Assembly: GCA_016650125.1 (NCBI GenBank)
Contig: JAENWT010000010.1
Coordinates: 1-64,000, forward strand
Source of the DNA: Thermoleophilia bacterium
GTDB taxonomy: Bacteria > Actinomycetota > Thermoleophilia > Solirubrobacterales > 70-9
Direction of reading: 5' to 3'
DNA: 64,000 bases
In this document: positions 51,250-60,408 of the stretch, piece by piece
Layout: each line of letters starts with the position of its first letter
Position numbering within the stretch: position 1 is the stretch's first letter
Position numbers and translations under genes: made by a program
The notes under the pieces: model-generated
Seen by the model: the letters and a program-made list of their open reading frames with translations, nothing else
What the model was told of the DNA's origin: nothing
The model's database searches: none

Positions 51250-52835
51250 GTGGTCGCGCTGCCGGTTTGCGTGGGGATGATGGCCGAGACCGTTGTTCCG
51301 CGGCCCGCGGTCGCGGAAATTCGCAGTTCTCCGTCGGCCAACTTGACGCGCTCCCGCATGCCGATCAGCCCGAAGCCGTCTGTTACGGCCGAGGTGTCAA
51401 AGCCATGTCCGTCATCGTGAACCGAGATTTCGACAACGTCACCGGTTCTCTCCAGCATCACCTCCACCCGCGAAGCGCCAGCGTGCTTGACCACATTGGT
51501 CAGCGCCTCCTGCGCGAACCTGTAAAGCATGCTCTCGGTCTCGGGGGGGAGCCGCGCGTCTTCATCAAAACGGGAGAGGACGTCAACGCTGATGCCGCCC
51601 TCGCGGCTCTTGCGCTCTGCCAGAGTGCGAAGCGCCGGCACCAGGCCGATTTCGTCGAGCGCAGCGGGACGGAGTTCGGCGATCAGGGCCGAGAGGTTGT
51701 CGATCTCGGCATCGATCAGGTCGATCCCATCGCTCAATGCTTCTCGCATTTCGGTCCCGCCCGCGTCCGTACGGAGCGCTGCAGAGTGAAGCATTCGCAA
51801 GCCGCCGAGGGCCTGAAGTGTCTCGTCATGCAACTCGCGTGCCCATCGCTTGCGCTCCTGCTCGGCAGCTTCCAGGCTCTGGCGAAGGCGCTCGGCCTCG
51901 ACCGACTTCGCCGTGGCGACTGCGGTGCCCGCACTGGCGGCGAAGGAGCGCAGCAGGCGTTCGTCCTCGAGCCCGAAATCCGGTCCATCCGCCAGCCGGT
52001 CGAGGGCGATGAGTACTCCGGAAGAGATTCCACGAAAAGTGAGCGGCACCAGCATCGCCGCCTCCGCCGTGACGCCCAGCGTGCCCAGCTCCGCCTCACT
52101 GTCAGCACGACCGAGTCGTATCGCCCTGAGACTGCTCAGTACTGAGCCGGCAAGCGTGCTCTTGGCCGGAATTCGTCTGCCGTGCAGGTTGGTATCGAGG
52201 CTTCCGGCGGTTGCCGCCACGACCAGCTCTTCGCCATCGGCAAGCATGATCAGCAGGGCGCTCGCCTGGACGAGCGTTCTGCCACGGTCGACGATCAACC
52301 CGAGAATGTGTCCGGTGTCGGTCTCGCCCCCCACCGAAAGGGCGATGTCGGTCATGACAGCAAGCGCCTGGGCCGAGTGCTCCGCCTGGTCGCGCTGTCG
52401 TTCCACCTCGTTGTGGCGGCGAGCGAGGCCTTCATGGAGGCGGGCGTTCTGAACCGCGATCGCCGCCCAGTCGGCGAGGACTGCAAGCGCAGCTTCGTCG
52501 CTCTCGTCAAAGCCGACGCCATCCTCCTTCCCGATGAGGTGGAGGTTGCCCCAGGTTTCGCCGAGAATCAGGATCGGTACGGCGACCGCGTCGTGGCCGG
52601 AAGGGATCTGTCCGGTTTCCGCCCATGGTTCTCCATCGATCCCGAGAGTGACCAGGCGATCGGGTTCGTCGTCGTTTTCGCCGGGGATGTTCAGCGCCGC
52701 GAAGCTTGCGCCAGTCAGCTCGCGGCCCGCCTCGAGCACGATCTGGAGTACTCCCTCCAGGTCCAGGCGGGAGACCAGGGTTCTTGCCACCTCGATCAGC
52801 CGGAGCCTTGTCATGTCGATCGTGGTCGGATCCAC
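51246..52835 (-). CDS. GAF-domain sensor histidine kinase (NarX/DevS class)
   Basis: GTG 52835 is used (529 aa); ATG 52814 is an alternative. Two GAF domains (about residues 10-150 and 190-320) are joined by a coiled coil. The HisKA_3 dimerisation box follows (RWARELHDETLQALGGLRML, phospho-His), then the ATPase domain with FAQEALTNVVKHAGA, HDDGHGFD and GFGLIGMRERV. No membrane segment, so a cytosolic sensor. GAF domains in this class can bind heme or sense redox or gases; the iron/heme neighbourhood fits that. Confidence 0.9.
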   Translation of the reverse strand: MDPTTIDMTRLRLIEVARTLVSRLDLEGVLQIVLEAGRELTGASFAALNIPGENDDEPDRLVTLGIDGEPWAETGQIPSGHDAVAVPILILGETWGNLHLIGKEDGVGFDESDEAALAVLADWAAIAVQNARLHEGLARRHNEVERQRDQAEHSAQALAVMTDIALSVGGETDTGHILGLIVDRGRTLVQASALLIMLADGEELVVAATAGSLDTNLHGRRIPAKSTLAGSVLSSLRAIRLGRADSEAELGTLGVTAEAAMLVPLTFRGISSGVLIALDRLADGPDFGLEDERLLRSFAASAGTAVATAKSVEAERLRQSLEAAEQERKRWARELHDETLQALGGLRMLHSAALRTDAGGTEMREALSDGIDLIDAEIDNLSALIAELRPAALDEIGLVPALRTLAERKSREGGISVDVLSRFDEDARLPPETESMLYRFAQEALTNVVKHAGASRVEVMLERTGDVVEISVHDDGHGFDTSAVTDGFGLIGMRERVKLADGELRISATAGRGTTVSAIIPTQTGSATT

Positions 52836-53076
52836 GGTACGAACCCTACGCGGGGAGGGCGAGTCCCCGAAGCTCACCACCTCCCGGCAGCCCACGCATC
52901 CCCGAGTGGACCGGGCTCCCGACGGCTCGCGTCCAACTGGGCCGCGGGTTCAGCGTGATCCCGCATGACAGGTCAAAGGGTTGTGCCCATTCCGTTCGGA
53001 TCACGGTGTCCCCCCGTGATCAGCGGGGGCTCTGACCCGATGACACGATGTCGCGGAAGCCCCAGTATGAGTGGCA

Positions 53077-54255
53077 ATGCTCAGCGTCAGCCGACTACTG
53101 AACGGCCAGATAGGTACCGAGGACGCTCTCCGCTACGGACGGCGTTCCGGCGCCGGCCCGGCGCATCTCCTCCATTACTCGCTCGACAAGAAGCCTGTCG
53201 TGGTCTGGAGCACCACCCGTCGCTGTAACCTGCATTGCGGTCATTGCTACGCGGATTCTCACGACCGCGACTACCCGGGCGAGCTGAGCGGCGAAGAGGC
53301 CGGCCGGATGCTGGAGGATCTAGCCTCCTTCGGGGTCCCCACGGTACTCTTCTCCGGCGGGGAGCCTCTGTTGCGCCCCGACCTGCTCGAGATGGCAGCG
53401 CTGGCGAGTGAGCTCGGGATGCGCACCGTGCTCTCGACCAACGGAACGCAGATTGGCGCCGAGAAGGCCGAGGAGCTGGCGCAGGCAGGCTTCTCTTACA
53501 TCGGCATCAGCCTCGACGGGATCGGTGCGCTGAACGACAAGATGCGCGGCTCGCGCGGTGCCTTTGATGCGGCGCTGGGCGGGATACGTGCAGCCCGGGC
53601 GGTCGGCCTCCGTACCGGCATTCGCTTCACCGTTCACGCCCGTAACCGCACCCACCTCAGGGCGATCTTCGAGCTTGCCGAAGCCGAGGGAGTCAATCGA
53701 CTCTGCGTCTACCATCTTGCCTACGCGGGCCGCGGCGAGCGGATGCGCGGCCACGACCTCACCCCGGTACAGGCCCGCGAGACCGTGGAGGAGATCTTCG
53801 ATCACACCGAAGACCTGGGTCGTCGCGGCATAGAACTCGAAGTTCTGACGGTGGACAACCCCGTCGACAACGCGTTGTTGCTCGAGCGGGTGCGGCGCAA
53901 TGAACCCGCGCGCGCCGGGGATGTCGAGCAGATGCTGCTCTGGAACGGTGGCAACCAGTCCGGTGTCGCGATCGCAGCGGTCGATCCCCAGGGCAAGGTT
54001 CATCCGGACCAGTTCTCCTGGCACGTCGAAGCCGGCGACATGCGGCGCCAGCGCTTCGCCGAGATCTGGCGGGACGACAACCCTGTGCTCGCGGCATACC
54101 GCCAGCGACCGCGCCGGCTGAGTGGGCGTTGCGAGCGCTGCCGCTTCGCCCCGCTATGCAACGGCGGCCTGCCGGTGCGAGCGGAATCGGCTACCGGGGA
54201 TCCCTGGGCACCGGACCCCTCCTGCTACATGACCGATGAGGAGATCGCAGCGTGA
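53077..54255 (+). CDS. Radical SAM/SPASM enzyme of the AhbC/NirJ heme family
   Basis: The start ATG 53077 is set by the family N-terminus MLSVSRLL (392 aa). SAM cluster motif CNLHCGHC near residue 52, VLFSGGEPLLRPDLLEMA, and GISLDGIGALNDKMRGSRGA. The second cluster is CERCRFAPLCNGG, then Cys in DPSCYMTDEE. The pattern is very like AhbC (12,18-didecarboxysiroheme deacetylase) and NirJ (heme d1), including VHPDQFSW. It suggests an alternative heme or heme d1 route. The other genes of that pathway are not in the window. The 5' end shares 22 bp with the small ORF at 40755. Confidence 0.85.
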   Translation: MLSVSRLLNGQIGTEDALRYGRRSGAGPAHLLHYSLDKKPVVVWSTTRRCNLHCGHCYADSHDRDYPGELSGEEAGRMLEDLASFGVPTVLFSGGEPLLRPDLLEMAALASELGMRTVLSTNGTQIGAEKAEELAQAGFSYIGISLDGIGALNDKMRGSRGAFDAALGGIRAARAVGLRTGIRFTVHARNRTHLRAIFELAEAEGVNRLCVYHLAYAGRGERMRGHDLTPVQARETVEEIFDHTEDLGRRGIELEVLTVDNPVDNALLLERVRRNEPARAGDVEQMLLWNGGNQSGVAIAAVDPQGKVHPDQFSWHVEAGDMRRQRFAEIWRDDNPVLAAYRQRPRRLSGRCERCRFAPLCNGGLPVRAESATGDPWAPDPSCYMTDEEIAA

Positions 54256-54356
54256 ATGCCTGTCGGGACCGGACCAAGCGATTGGCGGAAGCGTTTACCT
54301 GAGTGTGTGACGCGACCGGCCCGACCGGGGCGGTGGGTCTGCTCGTTGGAGAGGGA

Positions 54357-55064
54357 TCAATCCCCTTCGCTTCGCCGGACGGCCTCAATCGCGAATACTC
54401 CCAGGCCGGCGACGATGAACGTGGCCACCAGCAGTCCGGCCAGGATTTCCATCGGGAACTCGCTCTTTCCGGACCAGTAGAGCGTGCCTTCGATGGCTGC
54501 CGGCCGACCGTCCACCTTCAGGGGGACCTTGTATGTACGCAACTTCTCCGGCCCCTCGGGATCCTCCAGGCCGGGCGGGGTCGCCGTGCTCATGTAGTGA
54601 GTGCGCTTGTCAAACCATGCGAGTTCGCCATCGTCAGCCTTCCGGACCCATTTCGGCGGGGCCGAGGGGTCGGCCGACGGGTCAACAGGCGTCTGGGCAT
54701 ATCGATCCTGGTTCAGATAGAAGGCGGGTGAGAGCGAGTTGAGGTACACGCCTCCGTCCGGATCAAACCGGGCGTAGGGCTCACCGTTGTAACCCTTGAC
54801 GACCACGACCTTGCCGCTGTCGTTACGAAGCCACATCCGGGAGTCATAGTCGAGCATCTTGAACTCGATATCTGCTCCGAGCGCCTCGGGCGTGATCCTT
54901 TCGGGAGTCGATTCAAACGAATGAGATGAAGAACTGTGCGCCGAGCCCGGAGCAGGGGTCAGCGCAAGCACGAAAATGCCGGTCAGGACCAGTGACCCGA
55001 GAAGAATCGCGTGCTGCCGTGCGGTGGTGAGGATGGCGGCAGGTCCTATTTCTGTAAGAACCAA
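54357..55064 (-). CDS. Membrane-anchored extracytoplasmic protein, 5' end altered by IS481
   Basis: About 235 aa. An N-terminal hydrophobic segment (LLGSLVLTGIFVLALTPAPG) looks like a signal peptide. The outside domain of about 150 residues has no motif I recognise. A C-terminal membrane helix (EILAGLLVATFIVAGLGVFA) and short basic tail follow. The only in-frame start upstream of the signal peptide (TTG 55064) lies in the terminal repeat of the adjoining IS, so the native start was probably lost or replaced. It is convergent with the AhbC-like gene. Confidence 0.6.
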   Translation of the reverse strand: MVLTEIGPAAILTTARQHAILLGSLVLTGIFVLALTPAPGSAHSSSSHSFESTPERITPEALGADIEFKMLDYDSRMWLRNDSGKVVVVKGYNGEPYARFDPDGGVYLNSLSPAFYLNQDRYAQTPVDPSADPSAPPKWVRKADDGELAWFDKRTHYMSTATPPGLEDPEGPEKLRTYKVPLKVDGRPAAIEGTLYWSGKSEFPMEILAGLLVATFIVAGLGVFAIEAVRRSEGD

Positions 55065-56009
55065 CCACGTTGTTCCCGTTGATCTCGGCTAATCGAGTTC
55101 CGGGTGGCCTCTTCGCCAGAGAGCCATGGGGCCGTTTCCAATTATAGAAATCGAGCCAGCCCGAAAGGGCGGCAGTCCGCTCAGCTGATGAGCCATAGAT
55201 CGCTCCGTAGGCCCAGCCACCGAGCATGGTGCGAATGAAACGCTCGGCCTTGCCGTTGGTCCTGGGCCGGTAGGGCCGGGTGCGGATGTGTCTGATCCCG
55301 AGTGCCCGGCAAGCAGCCGCGTGGGCGAAGGACTTGTAGGCAGGACCGTTGTCGGTCATCAGGCGCTCGACTTTGACTCCGAAGCCGGCGTAGTGGTGAA
55401 TCGCCCTTCTCAGGAAGCCGATCGCGCTTATCGCCTTCTCATCGGGCAGGACCTCAACGTAGGCCAGGCGGGTGGCGTCGTCGACGCAGACGTGGACGTA
55501 TTCGAAGCCGGCGCCGCGAGAGCGCCGGCCTTTGCGGCTGCCGGTGATCCGGTGACCCGGGCCGTTTCGGCCGATCCGGCTAGCTTCTTGACGTCGATGT
55601 GGATCAGCTCGCCCGGTCTTTGCTTCTCGTAGCGGTTGGGTGGCTCGGGCGGCTCCAGCCGGCTGAGTTTGCCGAGGCCGATCCTTCGCAGCACCAGTGA
55701 AACTGTTGAGGGCGGCATGTCAAGCATTTCGGCGATCTCGGCTCCTGTTGATCTGATCCTGCGAAGGGCGGCAATCGCCTCGACTGTGTCTTCGGGAGTC
55801 TGGTGAGGGACTCTCTTCGGCTGTGAGCTTCGATCGGTGAGGCCGGCTTCGCCTTCGGCGCGGTACCTGGCTCTCCACTTTGCTGCGGTCCTGGTCGAGA
55901 CCCCGAAGGTCTCGGCCGCCTGGGCGAGGGTCCACTTTTCGGCTTCCAGCCGCCTGACCATGGTCAGGCGGCCCCTGGGCGTCATTGAAGCATTAGCGTG
56001 CACTTCCAT
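54913..56009 (-). pseudogene. IS481-family transposase, single frameshift
   Basis: The first frame (ATG 56009 to about 55583) has the N-terminal helix-turn-helix (AQAAETFGVSTRTAAKWRAR) and HIDVKKLA, the first catalytic Asp. One missing base near 55583 moves the rest (FEYVHVCVDDATRLAYVEVL; MTDNGPAYKSFAHAAA; RPYRPRTNGKAERFIRTML) to another frame. The Asp and Glu of the triad are intact there. The second frame has no stop inside the element; it reads across the end to 54913. Confidence 0.85.
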
Positions 56010-56095
56010 CCGGGTGTCTCCTTGCTGCTGGTTGTCAGATACCTCCAGCATGCAGGGCCACCCGGATTTAAGGAACAACGTGCTTAGGAATTACA
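55053..56095. mobile_element. IS481-family insertion sequence
   Basis: Inverted ends TGTAAGAACCAACCACGTTG at 55053 and, inverted from 56095, TGTAATTCCTAAGCACGTTG. Both continue with TTCC. One transposase gene fills it, now frameshifted. No clear target duplication is seen. Confidence 0.85.
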
Positions 56096-56096
56096 C

Positions 56097-56393
56097 CTAG
56101 GCGGGGGCCGCCTCGGGGTCGGGGCGAACGATGACAGTGTCTGCGACGGCGATTATCTCGTCGACCGGGAGATCGGCCCTGGAGGCATGCTCGCGGATTG
56201 CCTCGGGGCTGCTCGCCTGGTAGATGCAGACAGTCCCGACGGCGCTGTCATCTTCTTCGAGGACATAGCTGCGAATCCAGCGAATGTCATCCGCCATCTC
56301 CTCGTCGCCCACCTGTCTCGAACGTTCGGCGGCGGCAGCGAGGTCCTCCGGGGACCGCCAACCGCTTCGGCGCAATATCACGTAGGTATCCAT
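56097..56393 (-). CDS. DUF4242-like small protein
   Basis: 98 aa from ATG 56393. Typical features of this ferredoxin-like-fold family: MDTYVILRRSGW at the start, SYVLEEDDSAVGTVCIYQA in the middle, and IREHASRADLPVDEIIAVAD. Related proteins include nickel-binding SCO4226. Function otherwise unknown. It lies 2 bp from the IS481 end, so its downstream context has been replaced. Confidence 0.75.
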   Translation of the reverse strand: MDTYVILRRSGWRSPEDLAAAAERSRQVGDEEMADDIRWIRSYVLEEDDSAVGTVCIYQASSPEAIREHASRADLPVDEIIAVADTVIVRPDPEAAPA

Positions 56394-56478
56394 GTGTCCC
56401 TTTCTGGAGCTGGTCAGTCGTTCGATCCTATGCCGGGAGGCGGGGTATGCGCAACGGGGACGCGTCCGGTTTACGAAA

Positions 56479-56501
56479 CCGAAGGTCACAGGTTCGAATC
56501 C
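56479..56501. repeat. T-arm relic of tRNA-fMet (third copy)
   Basis: A 23-bp exact match to positions 4470-4492 of the tRNA, covering the variable loop and T-arm. Neither the acceptor stem nor the anticodon is present. It sits between the DUF4242 gene and the peptide transporter operon. Confidence 0.6.
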
Positions 56502-56589
56502 ATGGCGGCTGGCTGATTGCGGCGATAGGCTGGCGGGTAGGTTTTGCGTCAAGCACCGTCGTCCGTCCAACGAGGAGAGGCTGTCCACC

Positions 56590-58284
56590 ATGATCCCGAA
56601 TCGTGTATTGCAGAAATCAACGATTGCGAAGTTGCTGGCCGTCGTTCTGATCAGCCTGGGACTCGGCACTGCTGTCGCCGCCTGTGGCTCCGGTTCCAGC
56701 AGCAGTAGCAGCAGTGGCAAGGATGGAGGGTCGATCACGATCTCCCAGACCTCACAGCCCGACTTCCTCGACCCGGCCCTCTCCTACACGGTCAACGGCT
56801 GGGAGCCGATGTGGCTCGTCTATACGCCGTTGCTGACCTACCCGCACGTCGAGGGCACGGCTGGTGGCGAACTGATTCCGGGACTTGCAGAGGATCTGCC
56901 TGAAGTAAGCAACGCAGGCAAGACTTACAAGCTGAAGCTGAGGCATGGTCTTAAGTACTCGGACGGCCAGCCGGTGGTCGCCAGCGACTTTGACCACACC
57001 ATCAAGCGGGTCCTGAACCTCGAATCAGGTGGCTCGTTCTTCTACGAGAACATCGTCGGTGCCGATGAGTATCTGAAAGTCGGCGATCCGAACGGTGAGA
57101 TCAAGGGCATCAAGACCAATGACAAGACCGGCGAGATCACGGTCGATCTGGTCAGTGCGGATGCTTCGTTCTCAAACATCCTGGCGATGAACTTCGCCGG
57201 CCTGGTACCGGGCAACACGCCCTTCAAGAACATGACCGAAGATCCTCCGCCCGGGGTCGGCTCTTACATGATCACCGACTCGGTCCCCAACCGCGAGTTC
57301 GTAATGGAGAAGAGCCCGAACTTCGCCAGCTTCAAGATCCCCGACATTCCGACCGGGCACGTCGAAACGATCACCACCAAGATCATCAAGAACGCCAATC
57401 AGCAGGCCCAGGATGTCCTGTCGAACAAACTCGACTACATGCAGGATCCGCCGCCGGCCGACCTCAAGCCGACCGTCATCGAGCAGGCCGGCGATCGCTA
57501 CAAAGAGACGACCACGGGTTCGACCTATTACTTCTTCATGAATACCCGGGTCGCGCCATTTGACGATCCGAAGGTCCGCGAAGCGGTGAACTACGGCATC
57601 GACAAGCCGGGTCTGGCGCGGATATTCGCCGGTGAACTGGCTCCGGGCTGCAGCTTCCTGCCTCCGGGAATGCCGGGTTATAACGAGGCATTCGATACCA
57701 CCGACTGCCCCTATGGCGATCCGACCCAGCCGCCGGATCTGGACAAGGCCAAGCAGTTGATCAAGGAGGCAGGTGCAGACGGCACCAAGTTGACGGTCTG
57801 GGGCAATAACGATGACCCGACCGACAAGGTGACCGAGGCCTACGCCGACATGCTCAACCAGATGGGCTTCGACGCGACCCCGAAGATCGTTGATGGCGGC
57901 GTCTATTTCCAGACGATCGGCAACCAGTCGACCAAGGCCCAGACCGGCTTCGCCAACTGGTTCCAGGATTTCCCCCACCCGCTCAACTTCTCGTTCCTGG
58001 TGGATGGAGATTCGATCCAGGACACCAACAACCAGAACTACGGCAACGTAGACGACAAAAAGCTCAATACCGAGATCAACGAGCTGACCCTCGAGCCGGG
58101 CCTGGCCGCTGTGGCTGACCGGTGGGCAGCCTGGGACGAGACATTGGTCTCGCCTCCGAACAGCTACATCGCTCCGTACGGCCATCGCAAGATTGCGACG
58201 TTCGTATCCGATCGGATCGATTTCGACAAGATAATCTTCCACTCGAACTACCTGAACGACTACTCGAGCTTCGAGCTGAAGTAG
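56590..58284 (+). CDS. Peptide/opine-type ABC substrate-binding lipoprotein (family 5)
   Basis: The start is ATG 56590 after GAGGAG (564 aa). Signal peptide with lipobox VAAC, then a long Ser linker. SBP family 5 features: QTSQPDFLDPALSYTVNGWE, YKLKLRHGLKYSDGQPVVAS, and VREAVNYGIDKPGLARIFAG. It captures short peptides or similar solutes for the permeases downstream. Confidence 0.92.
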   Translation: MIPNRVLQKSTIAKLLAVVLISLGLGTAVAACGSGSSSSSSSGKDGGSITISQTSQPDFLDPALSYTVNGWEPMWLVYTPLLTYPHVEGTAGGELIPGLAEDLPEVSNAGKTYKLKLRHGLKYSDGQPVVASDFDHTIKRVLNLESGGSFFYENIVGADEYLKVGDPNGEIKGIKTNDKTGEITVDLVSADASFSNILAMNFAGLVPGNTPFKNMTEDPPPGVGSYMITDSVPNREFVMEKSPNFASFKIPDIPTGHVETITTKIIKNANQQAQDVLSNKLDYMQDPPPADLKPTVIEQAGDRYKETTTGSTYYFFMNTRVAPFDDPKVREAVNYGIDKPGLARIFAGELAPGCSFLPPGMPGYNEAFDTTDCPYGDPTQPPDLDKAKQLIKEAGADGTKLTVWGNNDDPTDKVTEAYADMLNQMGFDATPKIVDGGVYFQTIGNQSTKAQTGFANWFQDFPHPLNFSFLVDGDSIQDTNNQNYGNVDDKKLNTEINELTLEPGLAAVADRWAAWDETLVSPPNSYIAPYGHRKIATFVSDRIDFDKIIFHSNYLNDYSSFELK

Positions 58285-58325
58285 GCAAGGCGAGTCGGAG
58301 AACCGGAAAATTGCTGATCCGGGAA

Positions 58326-58349
58326 GAGGCGCGCCAGCCGGCGCGCCTC
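58326..58349 (+). terminator. Intra-operon hairpin after the binding-protein gene
   Basis: Stem GAGGCGCGCC / GGCGCGCCTC with loop AGCC, 41 bp after the stop codon. No T-run. Such hairpins usually stabilise the binding-protein message or partly stop transcription before the permeases. Confidence 0.6.
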
Positions 58350-58379
58350 CCGATTGCCGTTTGGAAATGACCCCGCCGA

Positions 58380-59420
58380 TTGAGTGAGACCGCCGACAAG
58401 CCGGTCAGCGATCTCGAAGCCTTCGCGGAGCCGCCTGCGGTCACGGTCGAGGGGGTCGGTGGACAGAGTCCCTGGCGACTGGCCGCCAGACGCCTGCGAA
58501 AGCGCCGGTTCGCGCTCTTCATGGGAGCCGTATTCGTCCTACTGGTCCTGGTGATGGCGGCCGCTCCGCTATATGCCGAACACGTGGCCCACACCTCGCC
58601 TTTCGAGAACCACCTTTCCGACCAGATCAACGTCGGCGGCGAGAAAGTCAACGTGGTTGGCCTCGATGGCGTGCCGATCGGGCCGACCTGGCGGGGTGAA
58701 TTTCTTCTCGGTGCGGACGGCAACGGCAGGGACGTGGCGGTGCGCCTGCTCTATGGCGGCAGGAACTCCCTGCTCATCGGACTCACCGCGGCGCTCATCA
58801 CCATGATCCTGGGCCTGGTCACCGGCCTGTTGGCCGGCTATTTCCGAGGCTGGACCGATTCGTTCCTTTCACGGATCATGGATATTCTCTGGGCCTTCCC
58901 GGTGATCCTCCTCGGCATCGCGCTGGGTACGTCGCTGGCCCTCGGCGGGCTCAAACTGGGTCCGGTTTCGATCTCCGGCGGCAGTCTCGCGATCCCGATT
59001 TTCGTGATCTCCATCGTCTATATCCCCTACCTGGCGCGGCCGATCCGCGGTGAAGTGCTCAGTCTGCGGGAAAAAGAATTCGTCGAAGCGGCGCGCGCCC
59101 AGGGCATGGGGTCATTCAGGCTGATCAGTTCGGAGATCCTGCCCAACGTCATCTCGACGGGACTTGTGTTCTTCCCGCTGCTGGTCGCCAACGCGATCCT
59201 GCTTGAGGCGGCGCTGTCGTTCCTCGGGGCCGGGGTCCAGCCGCCCGAACCGTCCTGGGGCACGATGATCGACGAGGGGGTGGCCCGGATAGTCACGGCG
59301 CCGGCTCTGGCGATCGTGCCGGGCCTGATGATCGTGGCCACCGTGCTTTCGCTGAATGTATTCGGCGAAGCCGTCCGCGACGCGCTCGACCCCCGCGCCA
59401 AAGTCCGGATCGAGCACTGA
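58380..59420 (+). CDS. Dipeptide/oligopeptide ABC permease (DppC/OppC type)
   Basis: 346 aa from TTG 58380. N-terminal tail, one membrane helix, a loop of about 70 residues, then five more helices. The binding-protein-dependent permease loop is clear: EFVEAARAQGMGSFRLISSE near residue 227. LSFLGAGVQPPEPSWG is typical of DppC. Note the gene order, with the C-type permease before the B-type. Confidence 0.9.
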   Translation: MSETADKPVSDLEAFAEPPAVTVEGVGGQSPWRLAARRLRKRRFALFMGAVFVLLVLVMAAAPLYAEHVAHTSPFENHLSDQINVGGEKVNVVGLDGVPIGPTWRGEFLLGADGNGRDVAVRLLYGGRNSLLIGLTAALITMILGLVTGLLAGYFRGWTDSFLSRIMDILWAFPVILLGIALGTSLALGGLKLGPVSISGGSLAIPIFVISIVYIPYLARPIRGEVLSLREKEFVEAARAQGMGSFRLISSEILPNVISTGLVFFPLLVANAILLEAALSFLGAGVQPPEPSWGTMIDEGVARIVTAPALAIVPGLMIVATVLSLNVFGEAVRDALDPRAKVRIEH

Positions 59421-59424
59421 GGCC

Positions 59425-60408
59425 ATGGCACTGTTCGCACTCAGACGGCTCGGGTCGATGATCCTGGTGCTGTTCGCGGTCTCGGTCCTGACCTTCCTGA
59501 TCTTCAACGTGCTGCCGAGTGGTGATCCCGCGGTCCGCATGGCCGGCAAGCAGCCGACCGAAACCCAGATCGAGGCGATCCGCGTGGAATGGGGCTTCAA
59601 CGAACCGGTCTACGTCCAGTACGTGAAGACCATGGAGAACCTGTTCAGCGGCAACATGATCAGCTACTTCAATCAGCTGAACGTAGTCGAAGAGATCTGG
59701 AAGGGGGTTCCGAGAACCTTCGCCCTGGCGATCGGCGCGGCGATCATCTGGATGACCTTTGCCGTAGCCCTCGGAGTGTGGAGTGCAATGCGTGCAGGAG
59801 GTGTCTCTGACGGCCTGCTCAACGTACTCGCCCTGGTCGGGATCTCAATGCCGGTTTTCTGGCTGGGTGCACTGATGAATCAGTACCTGGGATTCGAGCT
59901 GACCAAAATACTTGGCTTCGAGCTTTTCCCGAATGGCGGGTATGTGGAGTTCTCGGTGAGTCCTTTCGAGTGGTTCCACCACCTGTTGCTGCCATGGATC
60001 GCCCTCTCGGTTCTCTTCATCGGCTTCTACTCGCGGGTCTTACGGGCAAACATCCTCGAGACGATGGAAGAGGACTACGTGCGAACGGCCCGAGCCAAAG
60101 GCCTTTCCGAACGGCGGGTGATGCTGAGCCACGTTCTCCGCAACTCGATGATCTCGGTGATCACACTCTGGGGCCTGGATTTCGCGGTGGTGGTCGGCGG
60201 CGGTGCGATCCTCACCGAAACCGTCTTCAACCTCCAGGGGGTCGGACAGTACGCAGCCGACGCGATCGGTCAGCTCGACCAGCCGCCGATCATGGCGGTG
60301 ACCATGTTCGGTGCATTCTTCGTCGTCTTTTTCAACGCTTTGATCGACATCGTCTACGCGGCGCTGGACCCGCGGATTCGCCTCCAGGACGGGGACACCG
60401 CAATATGA
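59425..60408 (+). CDS. Dipeptide/oligopeptide ABC permease (DppB/OppB type)
   Basis: The start is ATG 59425 (327 aa), 4 bp after the previous stop. Six membrane helices, the DppB N-terminal LRRLGSMILVLFAVSVLTFL, loop DYVRTARAKGLSERRVMLSH near residue 216, and ILTETVFNLQGVGQ. Its end overlaps the next gene as ATGA. Confidence 0.92.
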   Translation: MALFALRRLGSMILVLFAVSVLTFLIFNVLPSGDPAVRMAGKQPTETQIEAIRVEWGFNEPVYVQYVKTMENLFSGNMISYFNQLNVVEEIWKGVPRTFALAIGAAIIWMTFAVALGVWSAMRAGGVSDGLLNVLALVGISMPVFWLGALMNQYLGFELTKILGFELFPNGGYVEFSVSPFEWFHHLLLPWIALSVLFIGFYSRVLRANILETMEEDYVRTARAKGLSERRVMLSHVLRNSMISVITLWGLDFAVVVGGGAILTETVFNLQGVGQYAADAIGQLDQPPIMAVTMFGAFFVVFFNALIDIVYAALDPRIRLQDGDTAI

